Shown in pieces: positions 1 to 13,013 of a stretch of 64,000 bases of DNA; positions within the stretch are counted from its first letter, which is position 1; the number at the start of each line of letters is the position of its first letter. Both the position numbers and the translations under genes were made by a program. Source of the DNA: Xiphophorus maculatus (lineage: Eukaryota; Chordata; Actinopteri; Cyprinodontiformes; Poeciliidae); the NCBI RefSeq assembly GCF_002775205.1, contig NC_036457.1, forward strand, positions 11,198,996 through 11,262,995, given 5' to 3'. The notes below the pieces were generated by a model. The model was not told where the DNA came from and did no database searches. It saw only the letters and a program-made list of their open reading frames with translations.

Positions 1-1779
1 TTTAGAAGATTAGTCTTTTTGTTGCTGAAAATGTGCTATATAAATAAAATTACCGTACCTTACCTTTTTGTTTAGTTGCCTTTGATCGATATTGTTAGAA
101 AATCAATCATTTTAGTATCCTTTTTAGTATTTAGAATCCTTCATCACTCACATAGAGGCCTGTAGAACATCTGAAGATTTTCGCACCTTGCTAATCAAGT
201 AAAAGACGCCAAGAGTCCTTCTAATTTTTTCCCCTACAACTAGTCAATTTTACTGATTAAAACATAAACTTGCTTCTTGTTATTAGATCACAAAGCTGAA
301 AATCTAGGAATTGTGTCTTCATAGATAATGGTACCACAGTTCTTCCAGTGAATGCTGCATGCTGAAGTAACTGATCCATGCCTGAGTGCATTTTCCGCAC
401 AGTGATGGTGAGACCTTTTCTCGAGAATGCACTGTTGTCAAGGAAGAGGCTTCTAGGAATTAATTAAAGCCTCTGATCTAATACCAAATCAGATACAAAT
501 TGTATTCCTCTGAGAGCATTTCAGATTTTATTCTTCCTCTGCTTCCTATCTGTGACATCCTCAGATATCCACGGGTGCATGCAAGACAAAGGAAGGACAT
601 TTTCCTTTTTAATGTGATACAAAACAATACCACTTATTCTCTCTGGGGAAATTTCATTTTAAAAGCCTTCACTCTCTCAACATTCGCAGTACAAGTGTTG
701 AGATGATGCAAACCCATCTTTTGTTTGTTGCTCTCTCTCTTTCTCAGGCCTTTAGATCCCATGTCAGTAATTCTGAGTAACCTGGGCTGGGGGTTGAATT
801 AATTGTTCTTGTGGGAGAAATGTGTTAATCAGGAACTGGATGTTATTGTCCTTATTTTTCTCAATCTGCTCCATTTTAAAATCAGAATTAAGCAGAGAAA
901 TATAAGCCAAAAATTTCAACCTCAACAAATGCTTGTTTAATTATCCAGATTATGGGTTACACTTATTTTCATTCAACTGTTTGGTAGCCTTAGTGTTAGA
1001 CATCGGTGACTTTATTACACCTTCTGGGTTGGAAATCTAACCCTGTGTACAAACCAATCACACTGCTGACTTAAATCAACCCAGGACTGGAGTGGCTCTT
1101 ATTTGACGAGAGTTGGTCAAATAAAGAAGCTTGTTGGAATCCCAGTTTCCCCCAGTCAGCATTTTCAAGAGTTCTCCAGCAACCCATGCATTATGAATGT
1201 GTGTAAATCAGTGCGTATGGTTTTACATTTGCTTTGAGTGATCACTAAGCCTGGAGAACAAATGCTACGCAAAAGCAGTTCATTGACTTTCTGAAATAAA
1301 GAATTGCAATTCTGCCAAAACAAGAAGACTCCACAGCCTTTTCTCGTCTGTTTTATGAGACATCACCTCTAGACCAACTGATTTTGGCAGAACTTTGACT
1401 TTACTCCCTCTAGCTGATTTGTAGCTTTGCAAGCCAAGCAGTGGTTCTGATACGCCAAAGGCAAAATAAGTCAAGACCAAAGAAAAAGCAGATGGCCAAA
1501 GCAAATCATTTCACTATTTGAGAAACTTTTATACAGTCAGATGTATTTTGTATTACTGTAATCTGTAAATCATTGTGCTTTGAGTTTTGTTACATGTGTT
1601 TTTATTTTGTTTGGTCCTTTATTAAACTGCATTCTGTGTTGTTGTTTTTTTTGTTTGTTTTTCTGCCTGATTTTGTTGTCCTTAAGCCACTTTATAACTA
1701 ATTTGATGGAATGCTTAGTGTATTGCATATATGGAAGATGAATTTTCAGTCACTGATGCATTAAGATTGTTTCAAAAAC

Positions 1780-1880
1780 TTTCACGTAACTATGACAGCA
1801 TGCTTTTTGTGACATGTACCAGTCCCTCCTGCAGCAAAACACCCAAACAACATGATGCTGATTCCCCCATATTTATAGTC
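1780..1880 (-). pseudogene. Tc1/mariner transposase fragment
   Basis: The minus strand encodes a run close to SIMLFGCFAAGGTGTCHKK. It matches the conserved Tc1-family segment with the pattern GGSIMLWGCFAAGGTG that follows the second catalytic aspartate region. Only about 100 bases are recognisable and no terminal repeats were found, so this is a dead scrap. Confidence 0.7.
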
Positions 1881-4323
1881 GAGCTGAAGAAACTCAGTCA
1901 ATACAAATTGGAGGAAGCTCAAAGGGAAATCACATAGGAGACAGCAAAATGAGGACCAAGTCAGGCAGGAATAAACAGGAAGTAAAATGAACACAATACT
2001 GAAGGGAAGACTGTAGCCTGTAGAATAAAATAGGAACATGAACTAAGATCTGGAGTTAAGAACAAATGACATAAATTACAGAATGAATAACATTCAAATT
2101 AATGGGAATCAAACCAGTGACTCACCAATAGTAGGGCAAAGTCCTACTCCCATCGCCACGGTGAAGTAATAAAAGCATTTCTTTAATATAAAGTCCCTCT
2201 CTAATATTTAGGTATTTAGCATGTTTAAATGTCATTTTGGTAACCATGACCGGCGTAGCAGGAAAGGTTTGGTCTGGCTAAATGTCAGATATTGAGGGAA
2301 ACAGTGCATGGTTATTCATCTTTCCATACAATGAATATCTGGCTTGTACTTTACCCATGTAGACGGGTGCAATGTGAGATTATAAGTAGGCTTTTTTGGT
2401 TGTTTTTAAATTTGTAGCTTCAGCTTAACAGAAGTAATGACATGCATCCTCATAAGTGATCTGAGACTTTGGTACAAGTGCAAAGATGGACTTGTCCAAA
2501 ATGTGGCGGTATTGAACTGGGGAAACAACAATCATGGATTTGGGCAATCCACGATTGTCAAGAAAGATGAAGTTTTTGCCTCAGAGAAAATATCTGATCA
2601 TTAGAAAACCAGTTTGATTGTTTGCAGACAATGAGAAAACACAATGGAAAATGATGTATTGTCCAGAGAGTGCATTCTTATTGTGATGAACAGACCACAA
2701 CTCAAAACTGAAGGTGTATTTCATCACAGACATAGCAGTCATGCCTGCAACTGATTTAAAATTGTTTACACCTTAAGTTTGAATCCCTTTAGGAACTTCG
2801 TGCGTTTCTAGACAGAAGAAGCTGGAAACTATTTGTTTTATAGGCTGATAATTTTCACCTATTTAGACACCTATTATTTTATCTAGTTTCCCTGTGTGTA
2901 AAATGCTTCCTCCTGCACATGATAATGGAGTCCTGTTGTGAGCACAGAAGGTAAAAGTTACAGTGGTGTAGCAAATGTCATTGATTACCTATATTGGCCT
3001 CAAGTGAGTCACATTTTGCAAACTTTGGAAAATCCATTCCAGAAGGAAAAGCAGCGTTGGTGGAGTGAGGATGGATGCAAATCAATGAAGCACTCAGGCA
3101 GGTGGCATGCCAAGAGGAAGAGGAGGACCATGATGATTAACAAGACAGAAAAAATGAATTTGGGGGGAATTTGAGAAACTGTGCTAAACCTTGTCTTTGT
3201 TCATGAGATGACAATGAGTAAGTGCAGTAGAATGTCAGCAGCCTCCCTGTAGCCACTATAATCAGCTCAGTCATACAAAGCTCACTTTTTGCAGATGTTT
3301 CTGCTAAAATTGTCTGTTTTGTATGCATTTTTATTTCCCATTCACTGTTGCAAATCAAGTTGGAGGGACTGCTCTTTTATAACAGCAGCTCCTAACATCT
3401 TGTAAAACTAAAACTGTGTTAAAGCGTTGTCCAAAAGGATAAAATACTCCTCCCGACAGATGTGCTAACTCTAATCCAGAGATTTACCTGCAGTTTTGAG
3501 GCGGTCTCTGGAGTTTAAACAGCTAAATGACCAAGTTTTTGTTTTTGATATGGAATCATTGCTTGAGAGTATTGATTGATCCTGGAACATTTATTGACTT
3601 TTATCTTATAAACAATTATTTTGTGAGCATTGAAGGATATTGATTAAAAGACCCCAATAATTAAGAAAATAAGGATCTAAACCAAACCCCAGAAATTTTT
3701 TTTTTGTTACAGTTTGGAGACAAGAATATAAGTTTAAAAAAAAAAAACAAAAAAAAAACAAAGCATGTCTTAGCAATTATCCCAAAAACCTCCCTAATAA
3801 CGTGCTGCAAACAAATGCTCCATTCAAGTGTGGGCCAAAGACAGGATCCCAATTGTGTCTGCAAGCAAGAACCTTATGTTCAGTCCAAGCATCGCATACA
3901 TGCACTCAGCAGGATAATAATCTGATAATAGCAAACACACATTAGGGGTGATTATTCAAAGAAAAGCACTGGGGGAGAAGATAAACTGTAGAATGATCAA
4001 AAGAAAAAGGCAGCCAACCGAATAGGGAAATGGGACAATATTGGCTCAAGTGGAGATGATTTCCTCCATAATGCTTTTAACTGGAGAAGACTGTGGGAAC
4101 ATGAGGCCCAGACTTGTGCTGCATAATGTCGGCGGCTGCATTGACACGCGTGAAAGACCAGAATCGAATTAATATCCATGTTCTGTCACAAGAGCTAACA
4201 TTTACTTCAAAAACTATTACAGGGTGGCTGTCCCCAAATGAACACAGAAATCTTCTGACCAATAAATCAAATGTCATGATTCTGATTCAGTTAGTTTGAT
4301 CAGTATACCTAACTTGTACAATT

Positions 4324-4400
4324 AGCAAACCATCCCCAGACCATCACACTACCAACTCCATGTTTGGCTATCAGCAGAATGTTCTTTTTCTAAAAATTAC
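4324..4400 (-). repeat. Tc1-like transposon scrap
   Basis: The stretch with CCCCAGACCATCACACTACC followed by a Phe/Leu-rich T run resembles the antisense strand of a widespread fish Tc1-like transposase gene, from memory of that family. It is short, without terminal repeats. Confidence 0.5.
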
Positions 4401-7400
4401 AGAGATTTTTGTAGACATATGCACATGCTATTGGTAATCATGACTTACTAGATGATTACCAAAGCTTCAACTAGACAAGGACTGGAATTTATTTCCAAAG
4501 AGTAATTTTCCTCAGTGCCTAAACTGGATCTTGTGGTAAGTGAGAAAGTTGTGTATCTGTTTTGTAAAACTCTCCTTTCCTTCAAAGAACTAATCAAGTC
4601 TATCAACTGATAAACATGTAATTTTGCAACAAGCAAACAGATCTAGGAACACATTGACAACAAAAGGAAAGTGTACACATTCTGCAGAAATGCACTGGAG
4701 AATCTGATACCTATCAGGTAGGATGTTTGTGATAGGAGCATGTGAAGGGAACACCAGAAAACGAGAATAAGATGAATTTTTTAAAATGGTGAATACTGAT
4801 TTCACTGACTGAATCTACACTGGAGCCTTTCTTTTTTTCTTAGAAAGATTGGGGTTTTACATGAGTTAAAACCAGATATTCAATTAATAATATTTGTCCC
4901 ACCCTCACTTTATGACATTAGCTTAGCTCTTAAAGATTTATATCCATTACAGTTAATTGTTGTTATTTTTAGGTGTTTATGGTTGCACTAATCTTTGCGT
5001 ATTTGGAACAGGCCTCTGCACTTTTTCCTCTTTGCAAACCTAACCTCACTGTGTCAAGTACATTTGGATGAAAAATTGTATTTTCATAGCCGTGCCAAAA
5101 TTGCAACCACTTGCAACCTGTGTGATTTTGCAATCAGAAAATGCACGCTCATTTTTCATTTTGACATCAGACATTTATTTTAAGATTATTTTAAGAGAAT
5201 TTGAAAAACATCTTAAACAAATTACAATTGCATGGGGCAGTAAAATATTACATTGGGAAATTGACTGATCCTTACTGGGGAATCTATAATCCCTTAGATC
5301 CTTCTGGAAGCTGTCAGTCAAACACGGCCCCTATTTCCCTCCACAGTTGTAAAAAGATCAATCACCTGGTGTAAGTGAAAACAGAAGAGTGAAAATAGGA
5401 GGTCTATTAAACTTCCTTATAATGACTTAACAGACGAGTATGCAAGAAACTTATAAGTAATTGTAAACATTCCCTGCTATCCATTAAATTTCAGTTTTGA
5501 TTAAACTCTGATTTGACACATAAAGTGGAGGACTGATAAAAAAGCAAAGTTAATAACATTGCGGCAATCAGACTTCTGACATAAAGCAAATCAACTTTTT
5601 CCTGTGGCTGAATTTAAATTATTTATTTCTACATTGGTGTAAAATATGTTAAAATAAACAAATTAACAGGCTACTCATTTAGAAGCTCCTGAATGCTCAC
5701 ATCCAAAAAGACTATAAGCAGACATTATATTGAAGACAAGTGGCCAGAGTGAAACATGGTCCAAGTTTTATTACCAACTTGCCTTAGTTAATTCAACAAA
5801 ATGTCACACTCTTTCTCAAAAGCCATAGTTTTGTGACATACATGTCAAGTTTGGAAAACTTTAATTGTATATTTTCTTAATTCAGACATTTTTTTTTTTT
5901 TTGCAATGTGAACCTAAAGTAAAGGGAAAAGATTTCCAATATTACTTTGCTTTACAAAAATATTTTAAACTTAACTATTCTCTTCATACTCCTACCAGAC
6001 CTTTTCAGCTGGTCTGTGAGATGTTAGCTTGAAAAAACTATGTTCAGCCTTCAAGGAGGAATTTGCTCGTGATTGTTATAGATGTCTGTACAAAAACCCC
6101 TGATAAAAACAAACATCAACTTCTTGAAGTGTGAAAACAATGTAAAGTTTTATCTATTTTACAAAGTAAGAGTTGGGATAATAAGCACAATCGTCATCTA
6201 CAAGTCAAATTTTGGCAGCAGGTGAAAATATCAGCAGAAAACATTTATTATGATTTCTCCTTCAACATTTAATTTTTTTTCAAGTATTTTGACTATTTTT
6301 CTTCATACTTAGAATACATCTTTTGTTAATTTACATAGCTCATAAAATGTTTGTTAGTTTGTCAGCAACAAACTTCTGTATGTACTGTATGTCTTGCATG
6401 GTCAAGATTTTAAATGTGAGAAAAAAGTATTTTGGACTCTGGTTTGTATGGCAACAAATCATGCTGTTTTTTAGATAACTGAGAAGAATGAACTGATACA
6501 TTTGTCTCAAACATATTAAGCTGCTCGCTTTATATCCAAATTTTTGATAACAATAGTGCTAAAGACCTCATCTGATGATGGGTATATGTAAACTTCTTCC
6601 CCATATTATATGCTTTTGCAAAACTAATTGTGTTCTACACTAATTGTGAATGATTCACATCATTTTTTAATTTGAGAAAAAGAAAAACAGAAATGAATCA
6701 TAAAAACGTCCAGCAAACATCCGTTTATATGAATATTCTTTCCCCAGATGTTCACTTTCTTTCAATGAAACACCAATTCCTTTGAGAAACTGAAAGTTCA
6801 TGTTTCCTGTTTTCACCTAATTTAGAAATTGTGTTTTCAAGCCCAGAGTTCACTTTAAAAGTCATAATCATTAGTGCTGCGAGTTTAGCCAACCCCACAA
6901 ATGAAAAGGGAAAAAAGAGACTGAAATAAAGCTAAATAAATTTCAACATTTATGAAAGTATGGAACAATTCTGTTTTCTCAAAGTCAAAAAGAGAAAGAA
7001 TCAACTTGGACAAGAAACAACCACGTTCCTGGAAGGATGATAACATCCACTAATGACAAGCAGATAAACTGCAGAAAGGCCATTTGGAAATAGAAAGTGT
7101 GACAATACGATGTTGAAAGAAGCAACCCCATCGGATCTGGGAAATTTTACCGTTCGTGGTTCACTTGAACTCACATGAGCCTGACTCACTGAATGAAACA
7201 TGGCAGAGAGAATTGTTTCATATGTGACTACTAAGGAAAGTTGACTACGGTTATTATTGATATTAAGCAAGGGAATATTCAAATGGTACATTTTCCTAAG
7301 TCTTTCATAACTTCTTTTGCATGTAAAAATCCAACCAATAAAGACATAGTGAGAAACAGAAAGGATTCTCGGACATTTCCAGCAGCGGTGAACTGCAAAA

Positions 7401-7848
7401 TGCATGACTCAAAGACCGTTTTTGCACTTTTCATTCATTCAGAATGTTAGGAAAATATGAACTTTGTTCTTTATTTGTGATCTAAGCCAACCCTTATTGG
7501 GTTTCTTTTTGTCTTTCCGGAAAGGTCAGACAAAGTTTCCAGGTCTTGTGTCTCAAACATGTTTTTTCTTTATTTTGTTTTTAAGTTTTTCCACACCTCT
7601 CACCCTTCCTATGCTACACAGTGACTTCGGTGAGTGAGATCTGTTATGATGCAAGGCACACAGCTGACCGACAAAGCAGATGTGGATCCTGTGGTGTAAT
7701 TTGATCTGATTGGTTTTCACAATAGTGCTTTGGTTATCCATTTGTATGTAAATATCTCATGAGTCAAATTTCCTCAAACATGCTGGCTCAGTGCACTGAT
7801 GAGGATTTGCTAATGTGAACAGCACGAGTGTGTGCAGCAACTGCAGAA

Positions 7849-7867
7849 TGACGCCCTCTGCTGAAAC
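7849..7867 (-). promoter_or_regulatory. possible CTCF-type motif
   Basis: The sequence ACGCCCTCTGCTG resembles the reverse complement of the vertebrate CTCF core (CCASYAGRKGGC type). It is a weak match; motif scoring and occupancy data would be needed. Confidence 0.25.
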
Positions 7868-7930
7868 TGCTAATGTCGTCACTTATTTGTAAAAAAAAAA
7901 AAAATGTCCTAGGCCAAAATAAACAACGAA

Positions 7931-7963
<33 letters not shown>

Positions 7964-7981
7964 TCAGACAGACAGACAGAC
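7931..7981. repeat. inverting tetranucleotide microsatellite (GTCT/AGAC)
   Basis: Six or so GTCT units (7931-7956) are followed after a short CT-rich spacer by AGAC units (7966-7981). The AGAC run is the reverse complement of the first run, so the array can fold into a hairpin. Confidence 0.9.
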
Positions 7982-9415
7982 GTGTCTGACGTGTTAACAC
8001 AAATAGAGAATCAACCAATCACATGGCAGCAACTTACATCACTTAGGGACGTAAACATGACCTGATATGAGTTCTTCAGCAACTGTAGATCTACCAGAAT
8101 ATCCCAGAAGAACCATCTCACCAGTTTACAGAACATTGTCATCGTTTAAACACCTCAGCTGATAGGATTTTCAGCTGTCAGAAAAAAATATAAATGCAGT
8201 CAGACCCCATTAACTCTTCGTACGCAAATCCCTGCTCTAAATCTGCTGATATGTGGTCATTGGAAAGCAAATATGTTCCTGCCTCAGTGGTTTTTCTCAT
8301 GAGCCTTGAAATAAGTTTGACTACCGATTCCCAAAAGAACAGGGTCGAATCTGCTGATGACTGTGTGAATCAGCAAGGAAACCAGATATCACCTATATTT
8401 TGTCATCGTTTATTTTTAAAGAGTAACTCTCTTCTCGTCTGCCACTACACCTCTGGCCACCCTTTTAAAAACTTTGTACAGACGCCCTTAGCCAGGAATG
8501 CGTAAAAAAGCACAGTTCAGTAAAGAACTTCGGAGAATGGTGACAGTGCGCTGTCCTTTCAGCACCGAGAGTTTTGTTCGTTTAATCAAGGCGGCAAGGT
8601 CGTTTCCTCGCTGAACTTTGCAGAGAAATTACAAGACTATGTCCATAAAATACTGTTATCCGATTATGACAAAAAAAAAAGCAAACTATGCGCCAGATAT
8701 TTTGATTATTTTCATAAAGATTCCAAGTAGCTCATAAGCTTTCTGTATCCTGCTTTCTCTTGGGCAGCGAAGTTGGGTGAATGAATATTTCTTCTCAAAG
8801 TTATGTCTCCCCTTGCAGGTTTGTGAGATTTGAAGTAGTGGGCGTGGGAGCCACTCGCACGCCCCGACTTTTAAGAAAGCTGCTCCAGCCCCAGCAGCAG
8901 GCCAGTGCACACTAATCTCCAGCGAGGACGAACCTCGAAACGTAGGCTTTGCTCTGTCGAGAAACCACCGGGAACGAACTAAAAAAAGAACAAAACAAAA
9001 CAATCAATTTTCAAAGAATTGCCCCTAAAAGGTGCATAATTGCGTTTCAATTTTCCATGATGGATGTAAAGCGCGCAATGGCTCTAAATGAGGTTATGAG
9101 GATCCCAAGAAGCATGTGGCAGAATTTCCACTAAGATGTGCTGCATCTGCGCTGCACGCTGGGCTGATTGGAAATTTCAGTGGAAGTATTAGTGGAAGAC
9201 AGACGCTTCCTGTAACCGCGTATATCGCACAGATAAATGGAGTAACGGAAAAGAGGAGAGGGAGGGGGGCCTCAGTAAACTTGACACAGCATTCAAGGGA
9301 TGATCGGACAACTCGTGTTAACTCTCCTCTTCAGGTACCGTTTCCTATAATTACCACATAAATTTGTGGAGTAGTCCACAGGGGACAGTCCTCTCCCCCC
9401 GCCGTCGGGGAGATA

Positions 9416-9425
9416 GAATAAAAAG
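9416..9425 (+). promoter_or_regulatory. alkal2: TATA-like box of alkal2
   Basis: GAATAAAAAG lies just after a C/G-rich block (9396-9410) and about 320 bases before the first splice donor at 9738. A start site near 9450 would fit. This rests on position and sequence only. Confidence 0.35.
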
Positions 9426-9449
9426 CGACTGGACGCACAAGAGGGGGCA

Positions 9450-9737
9450 AACTTGGAACTTGGAGCGCCACACGGGATAATATTAGATTCTTCTTCTTCT
9501 TTTTTGCGCGTTTTCTTTGCACGTCCGGCGCTTGGAGGGTGATCACCAGCCATCAGCGACCACACATATGACTTCCGTAGCTTTAACTCTACCCAAAGAG
9601 GAACCGACTTTTTAAAAAGTGAACACTTACTGGGATCAGGACGGGAACGCAACAGAGAGAAAAAAAAGTTACGCACATGTGCATCGTTTTGGCAGGACGC
9701 ACCAGACGCAGTCAGCGCGTAAGAGAACTTTGAAAAG
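9450..9737 (+). other. alkal2: probable alkal2 5' untranslated exon 1
   Basis: A good donor (AAAAG/GTAATG) at 9737/9738 precedes a pyrimidine-rich acceptor ending at 9949. The exon carries no in-frame start for the downstream protein. The left boundary is a guess from the TATA-like box. Confidence 0.45.
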
Positions 9738-10022
9738 GTAATGACATTTTCACAACTAAAGCTGTATTTACAAAACATACTTATTAAAAAGTGTTAAGAT
9801 TATCTTATGATTTTATTGTTGAATAACTAAGATGTTTGAGCTAACCGGACATTAAGTTGCATGGATATGTTAGGCTTCTACTTAAAAATATTATTCTGGT
9901 CATTTAAAAGTGCCAATATTTAAAATTTGTCCTCAATCTCGTCCCTCAGGTCTCCAAAAAGAAAAGAGTTTACTTTTTTCCTCCTTGGATCCACTTTCCA
10001 CTTTCCTCACTACACTGGAGCT

Positions 10023-13013
10023 ATGAGCGCACCGCGCAAACCCGTTGTTGTGGGACTGCTGCTATTGATGTGCGCTCTGACCGAGCACTGCGGCGAGAGC
10101 GCGCCCACCGCGGCGGCCGGCGGGGACGCGCCGCGGAGTTTGAGGCGGATGGTGGAGATCATGAAGCACGTGGGGGATAACCGGGGCAGACACCCAACAA
10201 GAACGGAAGACAGCGCGTCGGTAGAACAGAGGGACTTCCGCGGCAAGACGGACAAAGGGAACCAGGCTCTGGGTGAGTGGCAGGACGATGACCCTCAAAT
10301 AAATCACTGACAATAGCATGGCGTAAAACATTTTTTTTGTGCTGGTGTTAACCAAGATATCCTTCATTTAATTATTTTTTAACCTTTTCTCTCCTTTTCT
10401 CTCCTCCCGCAGTTTTAACCCCCACAGATTATAAAACGAAAGAGAGAATAATAAAATATTTCACAGGTAAGAACCTGTTAAAATGTTCTTCTTTTCTAAG
10501 ATGTGTTTTCAGTTTGAGTCTGATATTTTTCCCACTGAGGCACTGAAGTGGTCTATGGCAAGCTATTTGTGCCCATTATTGCACTTCCTGTTTTAGTTCA
10601 GCCAACATAGTAAAATAAAACTTCCGGTTTGCTCACTACTGCTGCCCCCCAACAGCAGGGGCGCCGTTTGGGGGGGGTGGGGGGGGGGGGGGGTGTTATG
10701 ACAACAGGGGGCCCTCCACAATTTTTTCTTTTCTTTTTTTTTCATAGAAATTTTTAAAAAAGGGGCCCTGTCAATTACAAAATTAATTATATTGTGTTTT
10801 CTGAAATTGTTTTTAGCAGTAAAAATTAAATGTTACCCCTCCCAGATCCAAAAGCGCACATTTGCCCTTAACACCCCCCTGGATCTACATGAAATGGATC
10901 GTTCCTGCTTGGAGGCTTGACGATGAAGGTGTTCAGCAGCAGTCAGTAGAAGACAAGAACGACGGTGGCAGTTACTATGCTGCCAAGAAAAATACTAAAA
11001 TCAGGTTTTCAAAAAAATAGAGAGACAGGGAGAGAAAAAGGTAAAAGTGTCAATTTGTAACCCAGTTTTTCTCCGAGAGGTGGGTAGACTGTATGAGATT
11101 ATCAACCATTCAGCATAATTAGCATAGCTACCAATGACAGCAGATCAACATTTTTCCTGTAATGATAAGTTGTTTTTCAACCATTTGCACATTTAGCAGT
11201 GAGTGAATGAGGTTGATTGACAGCACTAATACCCTCCTACTGGTTCTGATTGGTTGTTTTGGTGGGAACATTGCATTACTTTAGCCAGCAATAGTAGCTC
11301 AGGTGGAGAAGATTGATTGTTTTCATTTTCACATATTATCTGACATGGTGACAGCTTTAACAAATATGGAGAAGACATATTTTTTATTAAAGTTGTACAC
11401 TGCAGCTTGAAAAAATACAACTACATAGCATTTTTTGAGAAGTCTGGATTGCTTCATGTATATTTTGCATGTTGCTTTTGACTGTTGCTGGTGGGGAGAG
11501 ACATTTCAAAAAGCTAAAACTAATAGAAAAAATTTAAGCAACCAACTTCCATATTGTATGTGCACTGTTGCATGTAAAATTCATGAGCAGTAAACATTGT
11601 GCTTGTTATCAGTATTGGACCAAAGAAAGCAAGGTAGTTACAAGCCTTTAAAATTGTGACGCTTTTGATGGGTCAGATAGACTCAAGAAATTGTAACAGC
11701 AGCTGCGTGGGGGGGCCCAATCAAATTTTTTTGTCATGGGGCCCAAGATTCCTGGCAGCGCCCCTGTGTCAAGGTGTTCCAGTATGACAAGTTACTATTA
11801 TCAAATAATATATTTGGTAACAAAACAATAAAAAAAAATAAAATAAACGTAAATTAAGGCAAGACACCACCCTCATTGAAAAACCCAACAGAAAGGCATT
11901 TTATGTGAAGCAGCTTCATATTGAATAACCTGTTTATGGTAGAAGTGGTAGTGAACAATGGAGGGATAAAATAGCTTTTTTCGCTACTCAGAGGTAAAAA
12001 AAGATAAATAAATTGTTTTTATTTGGCTATTTTTCTGCAGTTTGTAACTAAGTGTTAATTGTTGAGCTGCTTAATGTAAAAAGTGGCGTTCATTGATTGG
12101 ATGACATTGTTCTCTGCTGCTAAGAAGTAAAAGAAATGCCATTGTCACTTTTCCTGCCGCTCATTAAATGATGTTAATTGATGTGCTGCATGACATAAAA
12201 CAAAGCTTCCAATGACTTGGTAAAATGATGGTTTTTTGCTGCTCAGCAACTCATCAAGCTTGTTTTCTTGTATTGCTGCTCATATGGAGTCATTTAAACT
12301 TCATCTGACTTGTGTAAAATACAGCAATCTGGCTACTTAAACTGCAATTTTTACATAATGCTGTTACTAGCCAGTTTGAAAAAGGTGCTAATATTTGGCC
12401 CTAATAGCTTGCCATACAATGCTCCACCTTTAGTTATGAAGTGATAGAGAACAGAATATCTGGAGTTTTAGTGTTTTTGTGGATAAACTTACATTTAATG
12501 TCTAATTAAAAACAGAACGCAGAACTGATCCTGCTTAGGATGTTTTTAAATTATATATTTCTTAGTTTCATATTTTCTAAAACTTGCACACCACAAATCC
12601 ACCAATTTGAATGTTAGCTTATACTTTTTATCCTACACAAAATGCATAGTTTCTAAAGTTGGACTAAAGCCACAAAGCAGATGTTGATGAAGATGAATGC
12701 AAACATTAGAAATGTGTACAAAGACCCTGTTTCTCCTTCTCCGTCAGGTCCACTCGTGTTCAGCTCCAAGTGCAGGAAGAACGCGTACAGACTTTACCAC
12801 CACACCAGAGACTGCACGTTACCTGCATGTAAGCCATGATTGCCCTGGACCTTGTGCACCAGGAGGGAAAGCTATCACCATCCAACATCAGCACACTGCA
12901 TGAAAAGAAAACAATTCAGTCTTTCTCTTTGTGTTTTCTCTTTCTCAGACTTCAAAAGATGTGCGCGACTTCTCACACGGCTTGCAGGCAGCCCGCAGTG
13001 CACAGAGGGGTAG
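10023..13013 (+). CDS. alkal2: ALK and LTK ligand 2 (augmentor alpha, FAM150B family)
   Basis: This is a secreted cytokine that activates the receptor tyrosine kinases ALK and LTK; in zebrafish the family drives iridophore development through Ltk. Coding exons are 10023-10272, 10413-10466, 12748-12828 and 12949-13013. All junctions are GT-AG and in frame, giving 149 aa (human ALKAL2 has 152). Residues 1 to about 28 form a signal peptide with the core VVVGLLLLMCAL. A variable linker follows, then the augmentor domain from about residue 84. It contains FTGPLVFSSKCRK, YRLYHHTRDCTLPAYFKRC and LLTRLAGSPQC. The four family cysteines are at 110, 124, 133 and 146. The start was chosen because the signal peptide begins there and no upstream ATG lies in the exon in this frame. 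The neighbouring acp1 and fam110c support ALKAL2 rather than ALKAL1; teleost a/b paralogue status is unresolved. Confidence 0.95.
10656..11766. mobile_element. hAT-like non-autonomous transposon remnant in alkal2 intron
   Basis: The left end reads CAGGGGCGCCG and the right end, reverse complemented, reads CAGGGGCGCTGCC, which is a typical fish hAT terminus followed by GGGCCC-rich sequence. No 8-bp target duplication is visible (CCCAACAG on the left, TGTCAAGG on the right) and there is no transposase frame. It sits inside the 2.3-kb intron between the second and third coding exons of alkal2. Confidence 0.6.
10669..10693 (+). repeat. poly-G tract
   Basis: About 24 of 25 bases are G, interrupted by one T. 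It lies just inside the left end of the hAT-like remnant and could form a G-quadruplex. Such tracts are also prone to sequencing error. Confidence 0.9.

Larger units (their letters stand above)
1..9400. other. gene-free region upstream of alkal2
   Basis: No exon with recognisable protein similarity was seen on either strand. The open frames here, including a 134-codon one on the minus strand near 7.0-7.4 kb and a 103-codon one near 8.2-8.5 kb, have no motif I recognise and lie in AT-rich sequence. The stretch holds two short Tc1/mariner scraps (about 1780-1880 and 4324-4400), a tetranucleotide microsatellite at 7931-7981, and poly-A or poly-T runs. The GC content rises from about 8.8 kb toward the alkal2 promoter. 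Confidence 0.6.

Noticed and set aside
7001-7405. 134-codon open frame, minus strand
   Set aside because: No recognisable domain, no splice or promoter context, and composition like the surrounding non-coding DNA.
8194-8505. 103-codon open frame upstream of alkal2
   Set aside because: No similarity to a known family that I can see; frame length is within chance for the local composition.
9927-10022. Upstream ATG extending the alkal2 frame
   Set aside because: That ATG lies before the acceptor at 9949, in the intron. The signal peptide starts at the ATG at 10023.
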